Positions 24,201 to 36,099 of a stretch of DNA of 64,000 bases are shown here, one piece after another. Within the stretch, counting starts at the first letter, position 1; each line of letters begins with the position of its first letter. The stretch covers positions 48,890,552 to 48,954,551 of the forward strand of contig NC_087062.1 of assembly GCF_963678635.1 (NCBI RefSeq), read 5' to 3'. The DNA comes from Symsagittifera roscoffensis. Lineage: Eukaryota; Xenacoelomorpha; Acoela; Convolutidae. Below the pieces are notes generated by a model. The model had not been told where the DNA came from, searched no databases, and saw only the letters and a program-made list of their open reading frames with translations. The position numbers and the translations under genes were made by a program.

Positions 24201-24440
24201 CAATTATTGATCAAAGAAGATGGTTTTGCTTACTAAATTTACCTTTTTTTGATCAAAAAAACTATAGAGAATACATATGAATGATGTAAAATGACAAAAA
24301 ATCGATAGATGCTGAATTTAATATGAAATACTTTTCCTTACTTGTTCAAAAAATATGATAACTTTTACGATTCCTCGGATAATTCGAAAATTTCAGCATT
24401 AATTTGACTGATCTTAGCATTGTTTCTGATAATCACAATA
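21247..24440. repeat. Three-kb tandem unit, copy 3
   Basis: Third copy, truncated at its left end (it starts at 'ctcgttttttgttgtacagg'). It contains a short internal duplication around 23010-23110, where 'agttcctgtatagtaaatga' and 'agtatgcacggcaaaat' occur twice. Confidence 0.8.
22193..22337 (+). other. Conserved coding-like island, copy 3
   Basis: Open stretch after 'tacttatag', closed by TAA, with SEELNTHFNRKRSPCQ and DDQKHVQQPSNTLHEKI. The open frame extends further upstream (to 22149) with less convincing composition. Product unknown. Confidence 0.35.
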
Positions 24441-24880
24441 CTATAAATTAAGCGCCTTAGCTTGAATTAGATTAAATTTTTATCGTATTTTTAATTTTGA
24501 GGAAAAAATGAGGAAAAAATTCATATTTTTAATCAAAATTGCAAGTCATTATAAGTTATTAACATAATACCAATTAATCAACAATTTGATTTTCCACTTT
24601 TTTCCCAAAAAATAGCTTTTAGTTGAAAAATTACCAAAATTACTCAAAAACTTGTGACTTTTAAAAAATTTTCCAAAAAGTTGAGAATTTTTCAAAAAAG
24701 CTTTGAGATTTTTTCCAAACATTTGAGATTTTTGCACAAAACTTGACATCTGAAATTTACCACTCAAAAGTAATTTTTAGACGTTGAAAAATCACTTCCC
24801 CATCTTATTAAAAAAGTGTTTAAACATTTTTCTTTGGAATCTTTGCTGTATCGGCAAAATCGGGTGCTAAATATTTTTTG
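24441..24880. other. AT-rich stretch, no gene seen
   Basis: A/T-run DNA with 'ttttcaaaaa' words typical of nematode intergenic DNA. No gene seen. Confidence 0.55.
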
Positions 24881-25400
24881 AAATTTATTCTCAAAACTTA
24901 CCATCTTACCATCTGAAACTCCAAAACCTATAGCTTAATTCATGGGAAGTCTATTCGCACGTAATAAACCGATGGTATTTACCAAGTAGGTAACGCTCGA
25001 CGAGTTTTTTTGCGAAAAAGAAAACCAAACAGTCAACGCAAACTTCAAAAATACCGTTTTTTACCATCACACTGAAACCTTATCAATTCTATTCCCTATC
25101 TTAAGACATTGGGAAATGTTTTCTCTTTTATAAAACATTGATTTTTTTACTTCTCCGTGTACAAACGGAAATCTATACACTGTCCTAACACATGGGAAAC
25201 TCGGGCACCGAAAAAAAAACTCGATCTAACATTTGAAGTTTACCATCTGAAACTTGGTATCTTAATACATTGGGAAACAATTTCCCTATTTTATTAGATT
25301 GGGAAATCTACTCTCTATGTTAGTACATAGGGTGCGGACCGGATACTCTATAACCTATATTAATACATGGGGGTCTGCATCCATTATTAGGATTTGAAAT
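24881..25400. repeat. Degenerate 'taccatcttaccatctgaaac' repeats
   Basis: Short words 'ttaccatctgaaac', 'cttaatacattgggaaa' and 'aacctatattaatacatggg' recur several times here. Their reverse complements ('ggtaagtttcagatgttaag', 'attaagataagttatag') are found at about 32270-32650 and near 34865, so this repeat family exists in both orientations in the window. Confidence 0.6.
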
Positions 25401-27350
25401 CAACATGTACTACTAACCGGGTTGATTTCTATTCAAGAAAAGAAGCATACCTTATACTGTATCGAGTCTATGAAAAACACGATTAGGACAGAAAAAAATG
25501 ATAGGATAGTCTGTTTTCAATCAAAACTTTCTTTTAAAATGTTATCTTAAGCTGGCTTACAACTTGAACAATACAAATTAGGTGCAGTTTTGATTACATG
25601 AGAGCACCTTGGTCATCAAAAAAAATCCGATCAAAAAAGTTTTCATCTTACAGTTTCTTTTATGAAATTTGTATGGAATGCATTTTTTTCCACAGAACAA
25701 TTAGAATTTTGAGGTAAATTAAGTTTCCCTTTTTTTGAGTGCAAACTCGTGTCTTTGCTCAAATAAACAAACATTTTACTGAAAAAAGTTTCTGCAGAAA
25801 AAGTGGATATTATGTGTCTATAACGTTTTCCTGGTTGAGTTTTTCGACCAAAACATTAAAAACTCACAAGCGAGTTTTCTATGAAAAACAATTTATCTTT
25901 TTAAAAGCGAGGATAAAAGTAAGCTTTTAGAAAACACGGGTTTTTTTGTCTATCAAGAAATGTTTCAAGTGTTTCTAAGACTTTCAAGTAATATACAAAA
26001 AGCTATGTTTTTAGGATATAACTCTGAGTTAAGATGTTAAGATAAACTAGCTGGCTAATATCGTTAATTGCAGCTTTCCTGCATGGTTACTGCAACTTAC
26101 GTTCTGGGTTTTCTTTTAAAAGAAATACTTGGTTGTTATTTTTTTTTCAATAAAACACAAAAATTCGTAACATTTTTTGGCATTTTTCTTTAGGGAACAA
26201 AAACTACAAATCATTTTCTTAAAAAATGGAAAGATTCTAACAATAGGATTTTGCTTTTTTACAATTTTTTGGATAAAAAAAAACAAAGCAAAAAGTTGTT
26301 TTTTAGTTTCTGAGTGTGGCAAACAAAGCTTGTTATAAAAATTCTCAGTATCGAAAAAATGCTTGTTTTGCTATTTACATACAATCTCTTTTGTTACGTG
26401 AAACTATGAAATTTTATGACACGCGTTTTTTTCATAATATGAAATTGTATGATAAAAATTTTTTGGTCAACCCGGGTAGTTTCTTTCGTGATATTATGTG
26501 ATAAATTGATTGGCTCTATGAAAATTGTAGAATAATTGTATCAAAATATAGCTGTTTGTCTTGGAATGAACCAGTGTTTACCCATAACACAAGAGTCGTG
26601 TTTATCAATGCTAAGTTTAAAACTCATATTTAAAATTTGACAGGCTTACTGTCTGAACAAGTGACAATTTATATTGTGAAAATAGTTTTGAGCAGTCAAC
26701 TTTGTGTAAGCCCGCTATAAGTAGACGCAATAGCCTTTTTTGAGGACATCTAGGCCCACCGGATTTTTGACTGCAGTTTTTAATGAAGTAGGTGATGTGG
26801 TTGAATTATGGCCTGAAATCAAAATAGTTTGCTTTGGCATTGGATAATAAGAAGGCTATTTTTACGTTATTAGTCTAGAATATTTTGGTAGTATGTTCGA
26901 TTTTAGTTTTTTGGTTACGAGATTTCGTAATCGAATAATACTTTCTTTGTCATCCTTATAATAACTTTTTTGAAATTTAATTGTTGTTCTATTTTTTTAT
27001 CAAAGATTTTGTTTCTCTGGTTGTCCATGTTCTGTGTGTTAGCTTGCGATATTTTAAAGAACATAATTCATCAAAACAATCAGTAACACAAGTCTGATTT
27101 CTCCCTCAAAAATTTTGATAGATCTGAGTTTGAACTTCCCCGTAGCTTGTTTTGTAAGAGGAAGAGAAATTTGTATGATTAGCATTTTTCCATACATTTG
27201 ATGTAGGAAATTGTAAGATAAGCTTTTTCGGTGTGGGGAAATGTAAGATAAGCTTATGGAGGTCAACCCGGGTAGTATTTCAACTGCATATTAGCGTAGA
27301 ATTTACCTTTCCAGGCCTTTTTGTTGGTTTTAATCGGTTTTCTTTATAAT
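25401..27350. other. AT-rich stretch with a repeated 16-mer
   Basis: No gene seen. GGTCAACCCGGGTAGT occurs at 26465-26480 and again at 27261-27276, each after a 'gtaagataagctt' or 'gtatgataaaaattt' stretch. The short ORFs here have background composition. Confidence 0.55.
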
Positions 27351-27545
27351 ACCGCTCAAAAACTGCTTAAAAACCGCTCAAATATTGCTTGAAAAACCGT
27401 TCAAAAATCACCGCAAGATTTGAGCGGTTTGATCGCGGTTTTTCCAAAAAAAAAACCGCCCAAACCGCTCAAATCTTGCTGGAAAACCGCCCAAACCGCC
27501 CATATCTTGAGCAGTTTTTGAGCGGGATCTCGACCCGGGTAAAAA
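27351..27545. repeat. AAACCGCTCAAA repeat cluster, left
   Basis: Dense array of 'accgctcaaa', 'aaaccgcccaaa' and the opposite-strand words 'tttgagcggtttt', so the cluster can fold back on itself. A similar cluster lies at 28690-28975. The two clusters bracket the GC-richer ORF island between them. Confidence 0.75.
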
Positions 27546-27560
27546 ATAGAATTAGCGGGG

Positions 27561-27715
27561 GACATATGATACAAATTTGAAGAAGATGTTTGGTATTGAA
27601 ATTCCAAATGAGTCTGATGCAATCCGCTTTTTTCTCAAATTATCATCGATAATTTTGCGTTATTATGACGGATTGTGGTCAATTTATTGCTCGCCCAATT
27701 GAACTGGGTAAGCGG
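27561..27715 (+). other. Candidate exon, unknown
   Basis: A plus-strand frame reads KKMFGIEIPNESDAIRFF, then LSSIILRYYDGLWSIYC, before a TGA at about 27701. A donor-like TGG/GTAAGC follows just downstream. Composition is more protein-like than that of neighbouring AT-rich ORFs. No family recognised. Confidence 0.25.
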
Positions 27716-27829
27716 GTGCAACGAAAAGTATCGGCAATAAGTGTGCAAGTATAAAAAGCAAATTTAATTTGATCACTTGTGTACTTAGCAGAGAAAGCGC
27801 TATTGTAATGAACTATTTGACGTTTAAGA

Positions 27830-28396
27830 ATGAGGAGCAACAGGCTAGGAGGAAAAAGCTCAGGGTACATTCCACCTGTGGTCTTCTACTCCCCTCCGGA
27901 ACAAATAAGCAATAAAAGTCACCAAGCGAATGCCTCAGCTGCTACAATGCTTCCAAAAGTGAACATACCGTTGGGGGGGCCAAATAATCTACACGGCCCC
28001 GCTGCAATGCAGCTCCACTCTAAGTGTGAGACAGCTGAATCTCAAACTAGCCGCCGCCGACACAACTGGAGCAGTGCAATTAGTCAGCACACACAGATCG
28101 TCTTCCGAGATAGATCCAAGTCCGAACTGCTCTCCCCAGTTTCTGCAGACAGAAACAAGCGAAATGAAGAGGAGGAATGTACTGGGTTAACGCACTACCC
28201 GATGCATGGATTTGGTAGCAGCAGAACTCCCGTTTTCCAGCCATTTGGAGTCAACGCCCATCTGGCAAGAAGAGATACGAGACAAAATGACAGGTATTTT
28301 CAATTATCTACCTTCACTCTTACACGTTTGTTCAAAAATGTCCACATTTGCAACACAAATACATCACTCGACAGACTGTTTCATTGTTCCAAATGA
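27830..28396 (+). other. GC-richer ORF island, unknown protein
   Basis: A 188-codon ORF in an island of visibly higher GC. It starts SGYIPPVVFYSPPEQ and is rich in S, N, H and R. A donor-like ACAG/GTATTT occurs at about 28289, so the coding part may end there. A second frame over 28020-28290 is also protein-like (QLNLKLAAADTTGAVQLVST, then LVAAELPFSSHLESTPIWQ), interrupted by one TAA. Either frame could be the real one and the other its shadow. No domain recognised. It may be cargo of a mobile unit bounded by the flanking repeat clusters. Confidence 0.3.
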
Positions 28397-28689
28397 GTTT
28401 TTTCTGAATTTTCTGAGTGGCAAATTTTATTCTCGAATCTAGAGAAAACTATGTAACCCACATTTTTGCTTAAGTTCTAGCTAATCGTAATCTAACTACT
28501 GCGTTGCTCACACAAGTAATGTCCCCGAGACAAGACAAATTCATTTTGTATGATTTATATATGCGATATTTTGAATGCTCAAAATAACATTATTAAGCAT
28601 GACTTTAGAAAATATTTATTATGACTAAAAATTGATGAAAATTTAGAACACCCGAGTCGAGATTTTTCACCTAATTTGAAGCAAGATTT
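28397..28689. other. AT-rich gap, no gene seen
   Basis: AT-rich sequence between the ORF island and the right repeat cluster. Nothing identified. Confidence 0.5.
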
Positions 28690-28975
28690 TAGCAGTTTGA
28701 GCGGTTTCTTAGACGATTGCACTCAAAATCTTTCTTCATAATGAGCGTCTTCAGCGGTTTTTAAGCGGTTTATAAAAAAACGCTCAAAAACTGCGCAAGA
28801 TTTAAACGGTTTTTGGGCGGTTTTTCTAGATAAACCGATCAAAACCGCTTAAACCTTGGGCGTTTCTTGGGCGTTTTATTTAGTTAAAGCGCTCAAAAGC
28901 CGTTCAAATCTTGCGCAGTTCTCGAGCGGTTTTTTTTAGATAAACCGCTCAAAAAGCGTTCAAACCGCTCATTAC
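28690..28975. repeat. AAACCGCTCAAA repeat cluster, right
   Basis: Second cluster of 'gagcggttt', 'aaaccgctcaaa' and 'ttgggcggttttt' words in both orientations, similar to 27351-27545 but more diverged and longer. Confidence 0.75.
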
Positions 28976-31690
28976 TTTAAAAATAGAACAATTTGTTTAA
29001 ATTTATTGGGTTTTTTGCTTGCAAAACTAAACTGCAGAGGTGGATTTAGAAGTGGGCCTTTGCCCTCAACTTTTTTCAAGAACTCCAAATTTTTTGTCAA
29101 TCTTCTGGTACTATTTTACGATAGGCTCTCTTGACCGTCCAAACCCATCATTTTTTCTGAGGGGGCCACACATTCAAGAGTTGAGCTGAGAGAGTGCTCT
29201 TAAAACGAATTGGAACCAAAATTAAAACAAGGTATTTTTTTTAAATTTGATATTTCTCCTATAAAACTATCAACCAACCAATCATAGTCCATGACTTAAA
29301 TTTAGGACAAACTGTTAGGCTGAAACTATTAAAAGTTTCAATCAGAGAATTTTAATTAAGAAAATTAAATAAATTAAAATCTTCTCACCTCTAACTTCGC
29401 GATAACCAGTATATCTGTAGACCTATTGAGACTATAAAATATAAGAGTTAAATTAGTATTGATATAACACAAAGAAATTGTACGAACCTACCCGGCTCAA
29501 AATAGATAGTGTAACGAACAAACGGTTTACCCTTACCCAAAATTATTCTATGAGAAGGCCACCCCGGACCTAAAGTCATCTGGTACAACAAACGAGTCTC
29601 GAGCTAAGGTAATTCTTACTCAGTTTTGAAATATATCAGACAAAAACAGGACAAAACAGCTTATTTCCACGTCTCAAATTCTAAGCAACCATATCACGAC
29701 AAAGAGGAAAAATCAAAACCTGCTCAAAAAGAGAACAAAAACACAACGATGAAAAAATTAGAAACTTTTTCTGTTGTAATATTTTTATTACTATATAAAG
29801 TGCCATAAACAGAGCTGTAAACTTAATTCAATATGCCGTGTATTTTAAGCATTATATGATAAATTTAGTAATAATATTACTACCAATTAGAGGTGAACGA
29901 AAATTTATCAACCCTAAACTGTGAATCTGCAGTGTATTTTCTTCAAAAACTTTTTTATTTAATTTCTATAAATTCAGAAAAAAATACAAGAACAAAAATA
30001 ATTGTTGGTAGTTTGGTGAAGATTACTTGTTTTCGAGGATCATCATTTTTTTTGTCTTTGAATTCTTGAAAACAATCAAAATTTTAAAAAATAAATTATT
30101 CAATTTCAAAATCATCAAGACTTTTTTTCGATAATAAAACACTTAAAATATTAAATTCAGTTCAAACAAGGAATCATCAAGGCTTTTCTTTGATCTTAAA
30201 ACATAACTTTCTAAATCTAATTAATAAAACCAGATTATTAAGGTTTCTCCTTTGACATTTACTCTTTAAAGTTTCAAATTTTTTTCATTCGTCAAACAAA
30301 TTTGATCATCAAAACTTTCCCTGGATTCATTAAAAATCACTCTCAAAAGGAATCCACCCCTTAATTGAATTTCTAACGACCTAAAACGTTGATTCGCCTT
30401 GTAACCCATCTAAAAAACCCAGGACTAACTGCAACTTCCCTTTTAAAAACTCACCGTTAAAATTAAACTAAGCATTGAAAAACTCCGGCTACTTATCTTT
30501 CTCATGAAACCTACCTCTTATTTGACCCAGTTTCTTAAAAACTCTTAGAATTATTAAATTTTTAAAGATTATCTAACGGTCTACTTGCGTACTAGTTTTA
30601 GCTTGTGGATTGATTTAGTAAGTTTTGAAAAACTATCTAACGTTCTACTTGGGCTTAGATTATCGCTAGTGGATTGATTAACTATTCTCCAACCGTAGAT
30701 CTCATATCGATCCCTATTTACGTAAGGTTAAGAAAACGTAAATGTAGACAACGCCGCATACGTTTGAGAGCAAAAAACACATGATTCTGTTTGAATGATT
30801 CACTCTCTTCCCAACCCGTCATGCCACGACAAAATGACCCAAGGAATTGAAATAATTTTAAGAAAGAAGAAAAAAATAATAGTTAAATGCATCAACCAAT
30901 CATCCTAACACTTTTATCATCATCCAAATTAACCAATAAGCAATCAAAAAAATTTTCTCAACCAAGACTCTCTATTCGACTTGGTGATATTTTTGCTTCA
31001 AATTCAACTATAAAACAGAATTAAATCAAAAAACAATCATAAAAGAGAATTCTTCTCCACAAACAAAAACAAATACTAAAAAATAGGTTTTCAAGGAAAC
31101 ATAACGCAATTTCAAAATCTGACACATCAAACATACAAAAGCTCAAAAATCTCCAAGATTAAGAAACACACTAACAAACAAGAGAAATTGAGAAAAGACA
31201 ATTTCCTCATTCCGATACAACAACAGCATCATTCATCAAAATTAAAACCAGAAAAAAAAAGATTTTAAAACAAAATTATAAACATACCCTTCGATCCAAT
31301 TCATAGGACATATTGAAAGTAACATACTATTAGTAATCGCTCTCCATAAAAATTAATCAATTCGACGATATTTTTGAAGATGACTCTATCCTATCATTCG
31401 TCAGAGAGCCCGATAGAGATCAATCACGGGGACGAGTGCATTTTTGTCACAACCTCATGATTGTTTTCTCAAAGAAGTTACAACCCACCTAAAGAAGACT
31501 TACCAGAACTAAAACTAAGATGCAACGAAAAGTCTGCAGTATATTTTGTGACTCAAGTAGTTCTACCAGTGATACTCGGAAAAAAATGACAGCTGAATCT
31601 AGAAACAGAGAGTTCGTGATACAGGATCTAAGATGAGGAGAATAAACAGACGGACGATAGTGCCAAAAAAACAGAAAGTCTCTAGTTTAG
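28976..31690. other. AT-rich stretch, no gene seen
   Basis: Unique AT-rich DNA. The only structure seen is a pair of diverged direct repeats at about 30571-30620 and 30634-30685 ('tatctaacgktctacttg' to 'gtggattgatt'). The ORF at 29626-29808 is lysine-rich background. Confidence 0.5.
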
Positions 31691-31694
31691 AAAA

Positions 31695-31772
31695 AGGTAT
31701 TCGGCCCGAATGAAGTCTCATGCCTTTGTCGTCTCAAGCTTATGTGTTACCTCTATACCACATGCGCTGGAT
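31695..31772 (-). other. tRNA-like / SINE-like remnant
   Basis: The minus strand reads TGGTATAGAGGTAACAC, a good match to a pol III A box (D-arm type). About 30 bases later comes GACTTCATTCGGGCC, a weak B-box-like stretch. The sequence then ends in GAATACC and TTTTT, a pol III terminator. I cannot fold a full cloverleaf with a matching acceptor stem, so this is at best a decayed tRNA or a tRNA-derived repeat. Confidence 0.3.
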
Positions 31773-32269
31773 GATAGGTTAAGTTTTAAAATTTTCCCAA
31801 CAAATAATATTGCACCCAAGAGTTAGATGTGAGTTTTTATAAAACTGAACATGTCATCGGCAGATCAGCAAAGCAGCAAGTGAATCAACTGATTTTGTTA
31901 AACAAGTTGTCAACCCGAAAAATGTATTTATTCCAATTTGACAACGCTTGCACATCGTAAGCATAAAATTTGTAAGCGTGCTGGGCTTGGTACAAAAAAA
32001 TTATGCTTGAAAAGACCTTGAGATTGCATTATTCTCACGATTTTGCGCGAGTTTGCTAAACCTGCTTTTGAGTGTATTTAAAAGTTTCAAACAAACAATT
32101 TGATTTTAAATAAAACAGTTCGAAAAAGTTGTTTCTGAAATAGATTTTTTGTTCTTTCCAAAAATAAAAAAGTAATAAATGCGCAGTGGCCTATCACATT
32201 ATCTAGCATGAGTAGTATATGTTGAGGCTAAAGTGGGAGGTGGTGGCAATCCGCCAAATATTAAAATAG
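31773..32269. other. AT-rich stretch with a duplicated block
   Basis: A block at about 32110-32260 ('gaaatagattttttgttct' to 'tcacattatctagca') recurs, diverged, at about 34710-34850. No gene seen. Confidence 0.55.
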
Positions 32270-32650
32270 GCTATAGGTTTCCGGTAACACCAGCTACGTA
32301 TTGAAATAGGGGAAAGATTTTCCATTTATTAAGATAAGTTATAGCTTTTGCCACGTTTTATGATACGAGGTTTGAGGTGGTAAGATGGTAAGTTTCAAAC
32401 AGTTTTTGGCGCCCGATTTTTTCATGTAGGAACTTGAAGCATAGACTTTTTGATTTTCTATTACAGTGTATTGGTGATAAAAACTCAATTTATTGAAATA
32501 GGAAATGGATTTCTAAATGTAATAAAATTGATTATAGGTTTAAGATGTTAAGATGGTAAGTTTCAGATGTTAAGTTTCAAAAAAAGTTAAATTTTTTGGC
32601 GCTTGATTTTCACGTGCGTTAGGTTATCACAGTTATCAAGATGGGTAGAA
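32270..32650. repeat. Inverted copy of the 24.9-25.4 kb repeats
   Basis: The words 'ggtaagatggtaagtttcaaa', 'ataggtttaagatgttaag' and 'tttttggcgcttgattttc' are reverse complements of words in 24840-25370. The order is also inverted. Confidence 0.55.
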
Positions 32651-33540
32651 AAATTTGCATATAATAGGAGATAGTATATAAATTTCACCATTTTAGGATG
32701 CAAAGTTTCATTATCATGTTAATAAAATGGTTTAAAAAATTAAAACTTTACTGCAGTAACCTCAAGTTTTTAAAAAAACTTCGAAAACCCTAAATTTTTG
32801 GCAAAATTTTTGATTGTTTTTCTCCTAATGAGTATGAAAATTAGAATATAGAAATAATTCTCAATTTGATTTTATTTGGTAGCAGGTAGAGACAAAACAC
32901 AAATTTTTCCTCAAAACACTGGATTTTACTACATTTTTCTGTCACAATTTGGAAACACATGAATATTTGGTCCTATTTGAAGCAGACGGTGTGGTATATA
33001 GTGAACTGATGAACGGAATTCATGCTGAAATTGACCTGAAATCTATCTGAAACCTACGTTTTCTCAAAACAATTGTGAATACAACCATAACTTCTTTGAA
33101 TAAAATAATACTTTTTCATATAGGACTTGCCATCTGTACAAACGTTTCCAATTTACATTTTCCATGCATTTGTTGAACAAGTTTTTTTTCCAGTAAAGAA
33201 AACTTAGATAACAAAATCATTTCAATTGATCATTAGCAGCAATAATTATTGAATTTTGATGAAAAAAAAATTCGTGATTCGAAACTTTCTCGTTTGTTTT
33301 GTCAATTATTTAAATCAATACAAATTCTGACAAATTTCAACACACTTTCTAAATTGTTATAAGCTGCCATTTTATCCAAGTTTTTATCAGAATTATCATC
33401 CTAATATTTAAAAAAGGAAAATTTCGGGGAAAATTAAAACAGTTTTCAAAGATCACACTTATTATTTGAGAACATTCAATCAATTTTTGTGGAAATACAC
33501 AACTTTTCTCGAAAACCACAGATTATCTGCTTATTCATCT
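32651..33540. other. AT-rich stretch, no gene seen
   Basis: Unique AT-rich DNA. No feature found. Confidence 0.5.
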
Positions 33541-36085
33541 GTTTTAGTAGTAAACCGGTAAAAGCTGAAACAAGCATATTAGAAAGTAGTTAGATTTCAA
33601 CTAAAACTTCTTTATGTTCATAATCTCTCTTTTGCTTCTACAACAGAAAATATTATGATTTTTTTTTGAGAAGTCTTAAGGCTTAAGTTAGTTCCTGCTA
33701 TCTGTTATCAATAGTTTTTGGCTATTGAACTCACTTTCCGTGAAACTTGGATGATTTTACACTTTTCATGTTTCATACTTAAACTTCTTCATGTTCTTTA
33801 TCTTTCTGTTGCTTCTACAACATAATTTATCTGAACAATCCTTAAGTTTGCACCTAATTCCTGCTTTTTGTTTTAAATATTTTCTCGCTATTGAACTCAC
33901 TTTGCATGAAACTTTAGGCAGAACCGGTGAATTTAGATGAAACTTGTTTGAATTGAAGGAGTATTTTGCCGGCAGAAGTAAATATAGAGGTAAACCTCAA
34001 ACATCAGTGGGTTATAGAAACATTTTTATCCAAACGTTAACACAACAGGGTTTCCATTAGCCTACTCTTGCCTTCATTAATGTGGACTAAAGAGTTTTGC
34101 ATTGACTTCCGATGAGATTTTCACGACAATTCGAACTATTTTTTTGCTTGCGTTTTTTTACGTCAGTTATATCATTTGAACAAAAACAGGAGGTAAATAT
34201 ATGAAAACATTAAGGCGAAGTATTTGATTTGAATATGTTAACTAAATAAATTTTGATGTTACTCACTGCTAGATGAACTGTTGGTTCTCCTATCATCTAC
34301 AATGAATATATCAAAATTTACAGAACTCAGTATTTCTGCTACTTTTTCTCACTGTTTTATATGCTCTAGTTTTTCAATTTTTTCGAAAAGGAAAACTCCT
34401 TTTGGAACGAAGCAGTCTTTTTTGGAGGTACTCAACGTGCACTATGATTCAAACACTTGAGAACGCCACACCGCTTACGATGTCTTGTTGCTTACGAGCG
34501 AGTGTACAAGACCTGATACTCTTCCGTTTCTCTTCAGTGAAGGCAACTCAATTAGTAAAGGAAGAATTCGATACTATTTACCATATTTAGTCCATCATAA
34601 GCCCCTTTATTCAACTAAAATCATGTTCCGCAGGCAAAATTACTGTAAGACAGCAAAAAGCATGTTTCTGATTCTTTTTAAAAGTACAAATAACTTGTTT
34701 GCAATTAAATCTAGTCGTTGAAAAAACTGATTCTGGAATAGATTTTTTATTCTGCCTAAAATTAAAATAGTAATAAACGCGCAGTAGGTCTGTCACATTA
34801 TCTAGCATTAGTATTTTATATTAGAGCTGAAGTGGATGGGGGGTGGCAGTCTCCCATGAATTAGGATACGAGGTTTATGATGATAAGGTGGTAAATTTCA
34901 AAAAAAAGTTTGGCGCCCAATTTTCTACAATCTCTCTTTTGGTTCTACAAAAATAAGTTATCATGACTTTCCGAAGAAGACTTTAATGTCGACTTAGTTC
35001 CTGCTTTGTGTTTTTTATTATTTCTCGATATTGAACTCATTTTGCCAGAAATTTTAGGCGCAACCAGGGATCTTAGGGTAAAACATTATCAGTTGAACAA
35101 ACAATCAGTTAAGTGAGAGCGAATTAAAGTCATATAAACGTTCAAGCAACGTAAACACATGGTAGAAATGGAACATAAAGGTGTATGTTACGAAATACTT
35201 GGTGATTGAAATTTAAAAAATCTGAAAATTTTTCTAAAGCAGGACCCTCTTGGGAGCTTCTTAACTGAAACACAAGTAGAAAAGCGCAATGTAATCTAGT
35301 TCTGATTTTCTATTTTCTCTCAGTTCTGCAAAAAAAAACGTTTTAAGAAATTTAGACTAAAAAATTTTCTAACATGATTTTTGAGCAAATTTAATTTAAA
35401 ATAAAAAATATTTGCTCCTATTTTTTTTCTCGAAAAAAATTGTGGCAAACCAAATTTTCAAAAAATAATTTCCTGTGTTTTTAGGCCCTTTTATGTCAAA
35501 TATTATATCAGTTTAAGAATTTAAGATCGTTTTCTGCTTTTCTGTCAACAATTGTTTTTTATGGTTCTTTTTCTATAAAAATTCGATAAAGGTAGATCTT
35601 GCAATTAGGTTTTTTTTTCTGCTTTGTTTATTATCTTCCAAAAAAACTCATTTTGATATACTAAAACAATTCCTTCTAATCAAAAAGTTGGCACGACAGA
35701 GTTTCCATAAGTCTTTAACTCTTGCCTTCATTAATAGGGATTAAAGAGTTTTGGATCGACTTCCATTGAGAATTTCACAACTATTTGAAAACTCTTGTTG
35801 CATGAGTTTTCTTCTGTCAGTTATATCATTTACAAAAACAAAAACAAAAGGTCAATTTATGAAAGTGTTAATGTTAAAAGCCACCTTTACATAAAAGTTT
35901 GTTGTCCTTTATTCTCTAATAAATTATCACAACTTACACAACTCTGTATTTCTGCTAATTTTTTTCACTGTTTTATATGCTCTAGTTTTTCTTTTTTAAA
36001 ACAAAATTGCTTCTCCTGGAACGTGTCAGTCTTTTTTGGAGGTTACTCAATAAGCATGCAATCATTTTGTGAATTGAGACGATAA
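33541..36085. repeat. Inverted and tandem copies of repeat blocks
   Basis: A block with 'cataatctctcttttgcttctaca' and 'tagttcctgctttttgttt' occurs three times (about 33600-33730, 33780-33930, 34925-35060). It is the reverse complement of a block in the 14.6-24.4 kb units (for example 23720-23825). A second block ('agagtttccatwagyctwtaactcttgcc' to 'cttttttggaggt') occurs at about 34047-34430 and again at about 35697-36045. These are decayed repeats and the short ORFs across them are not convincing. Confidence 0.65.
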
Positions 36086-36099
36086 TTAATTGCGATAAC

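Noticed and set aside
24549..24767. Minus-strand 72-codon ORF rich in F, K, S
   Set aside because: It is a translation of repeated 'ttttccaaaaa' words typical of AT-rich intergenic DNA.
27351..27545. CRISPR-like or telomere-like 'accgctcaaa' array
   Set aside because: Units vary in length and orientation; best described as a fold-back repeat cluster.
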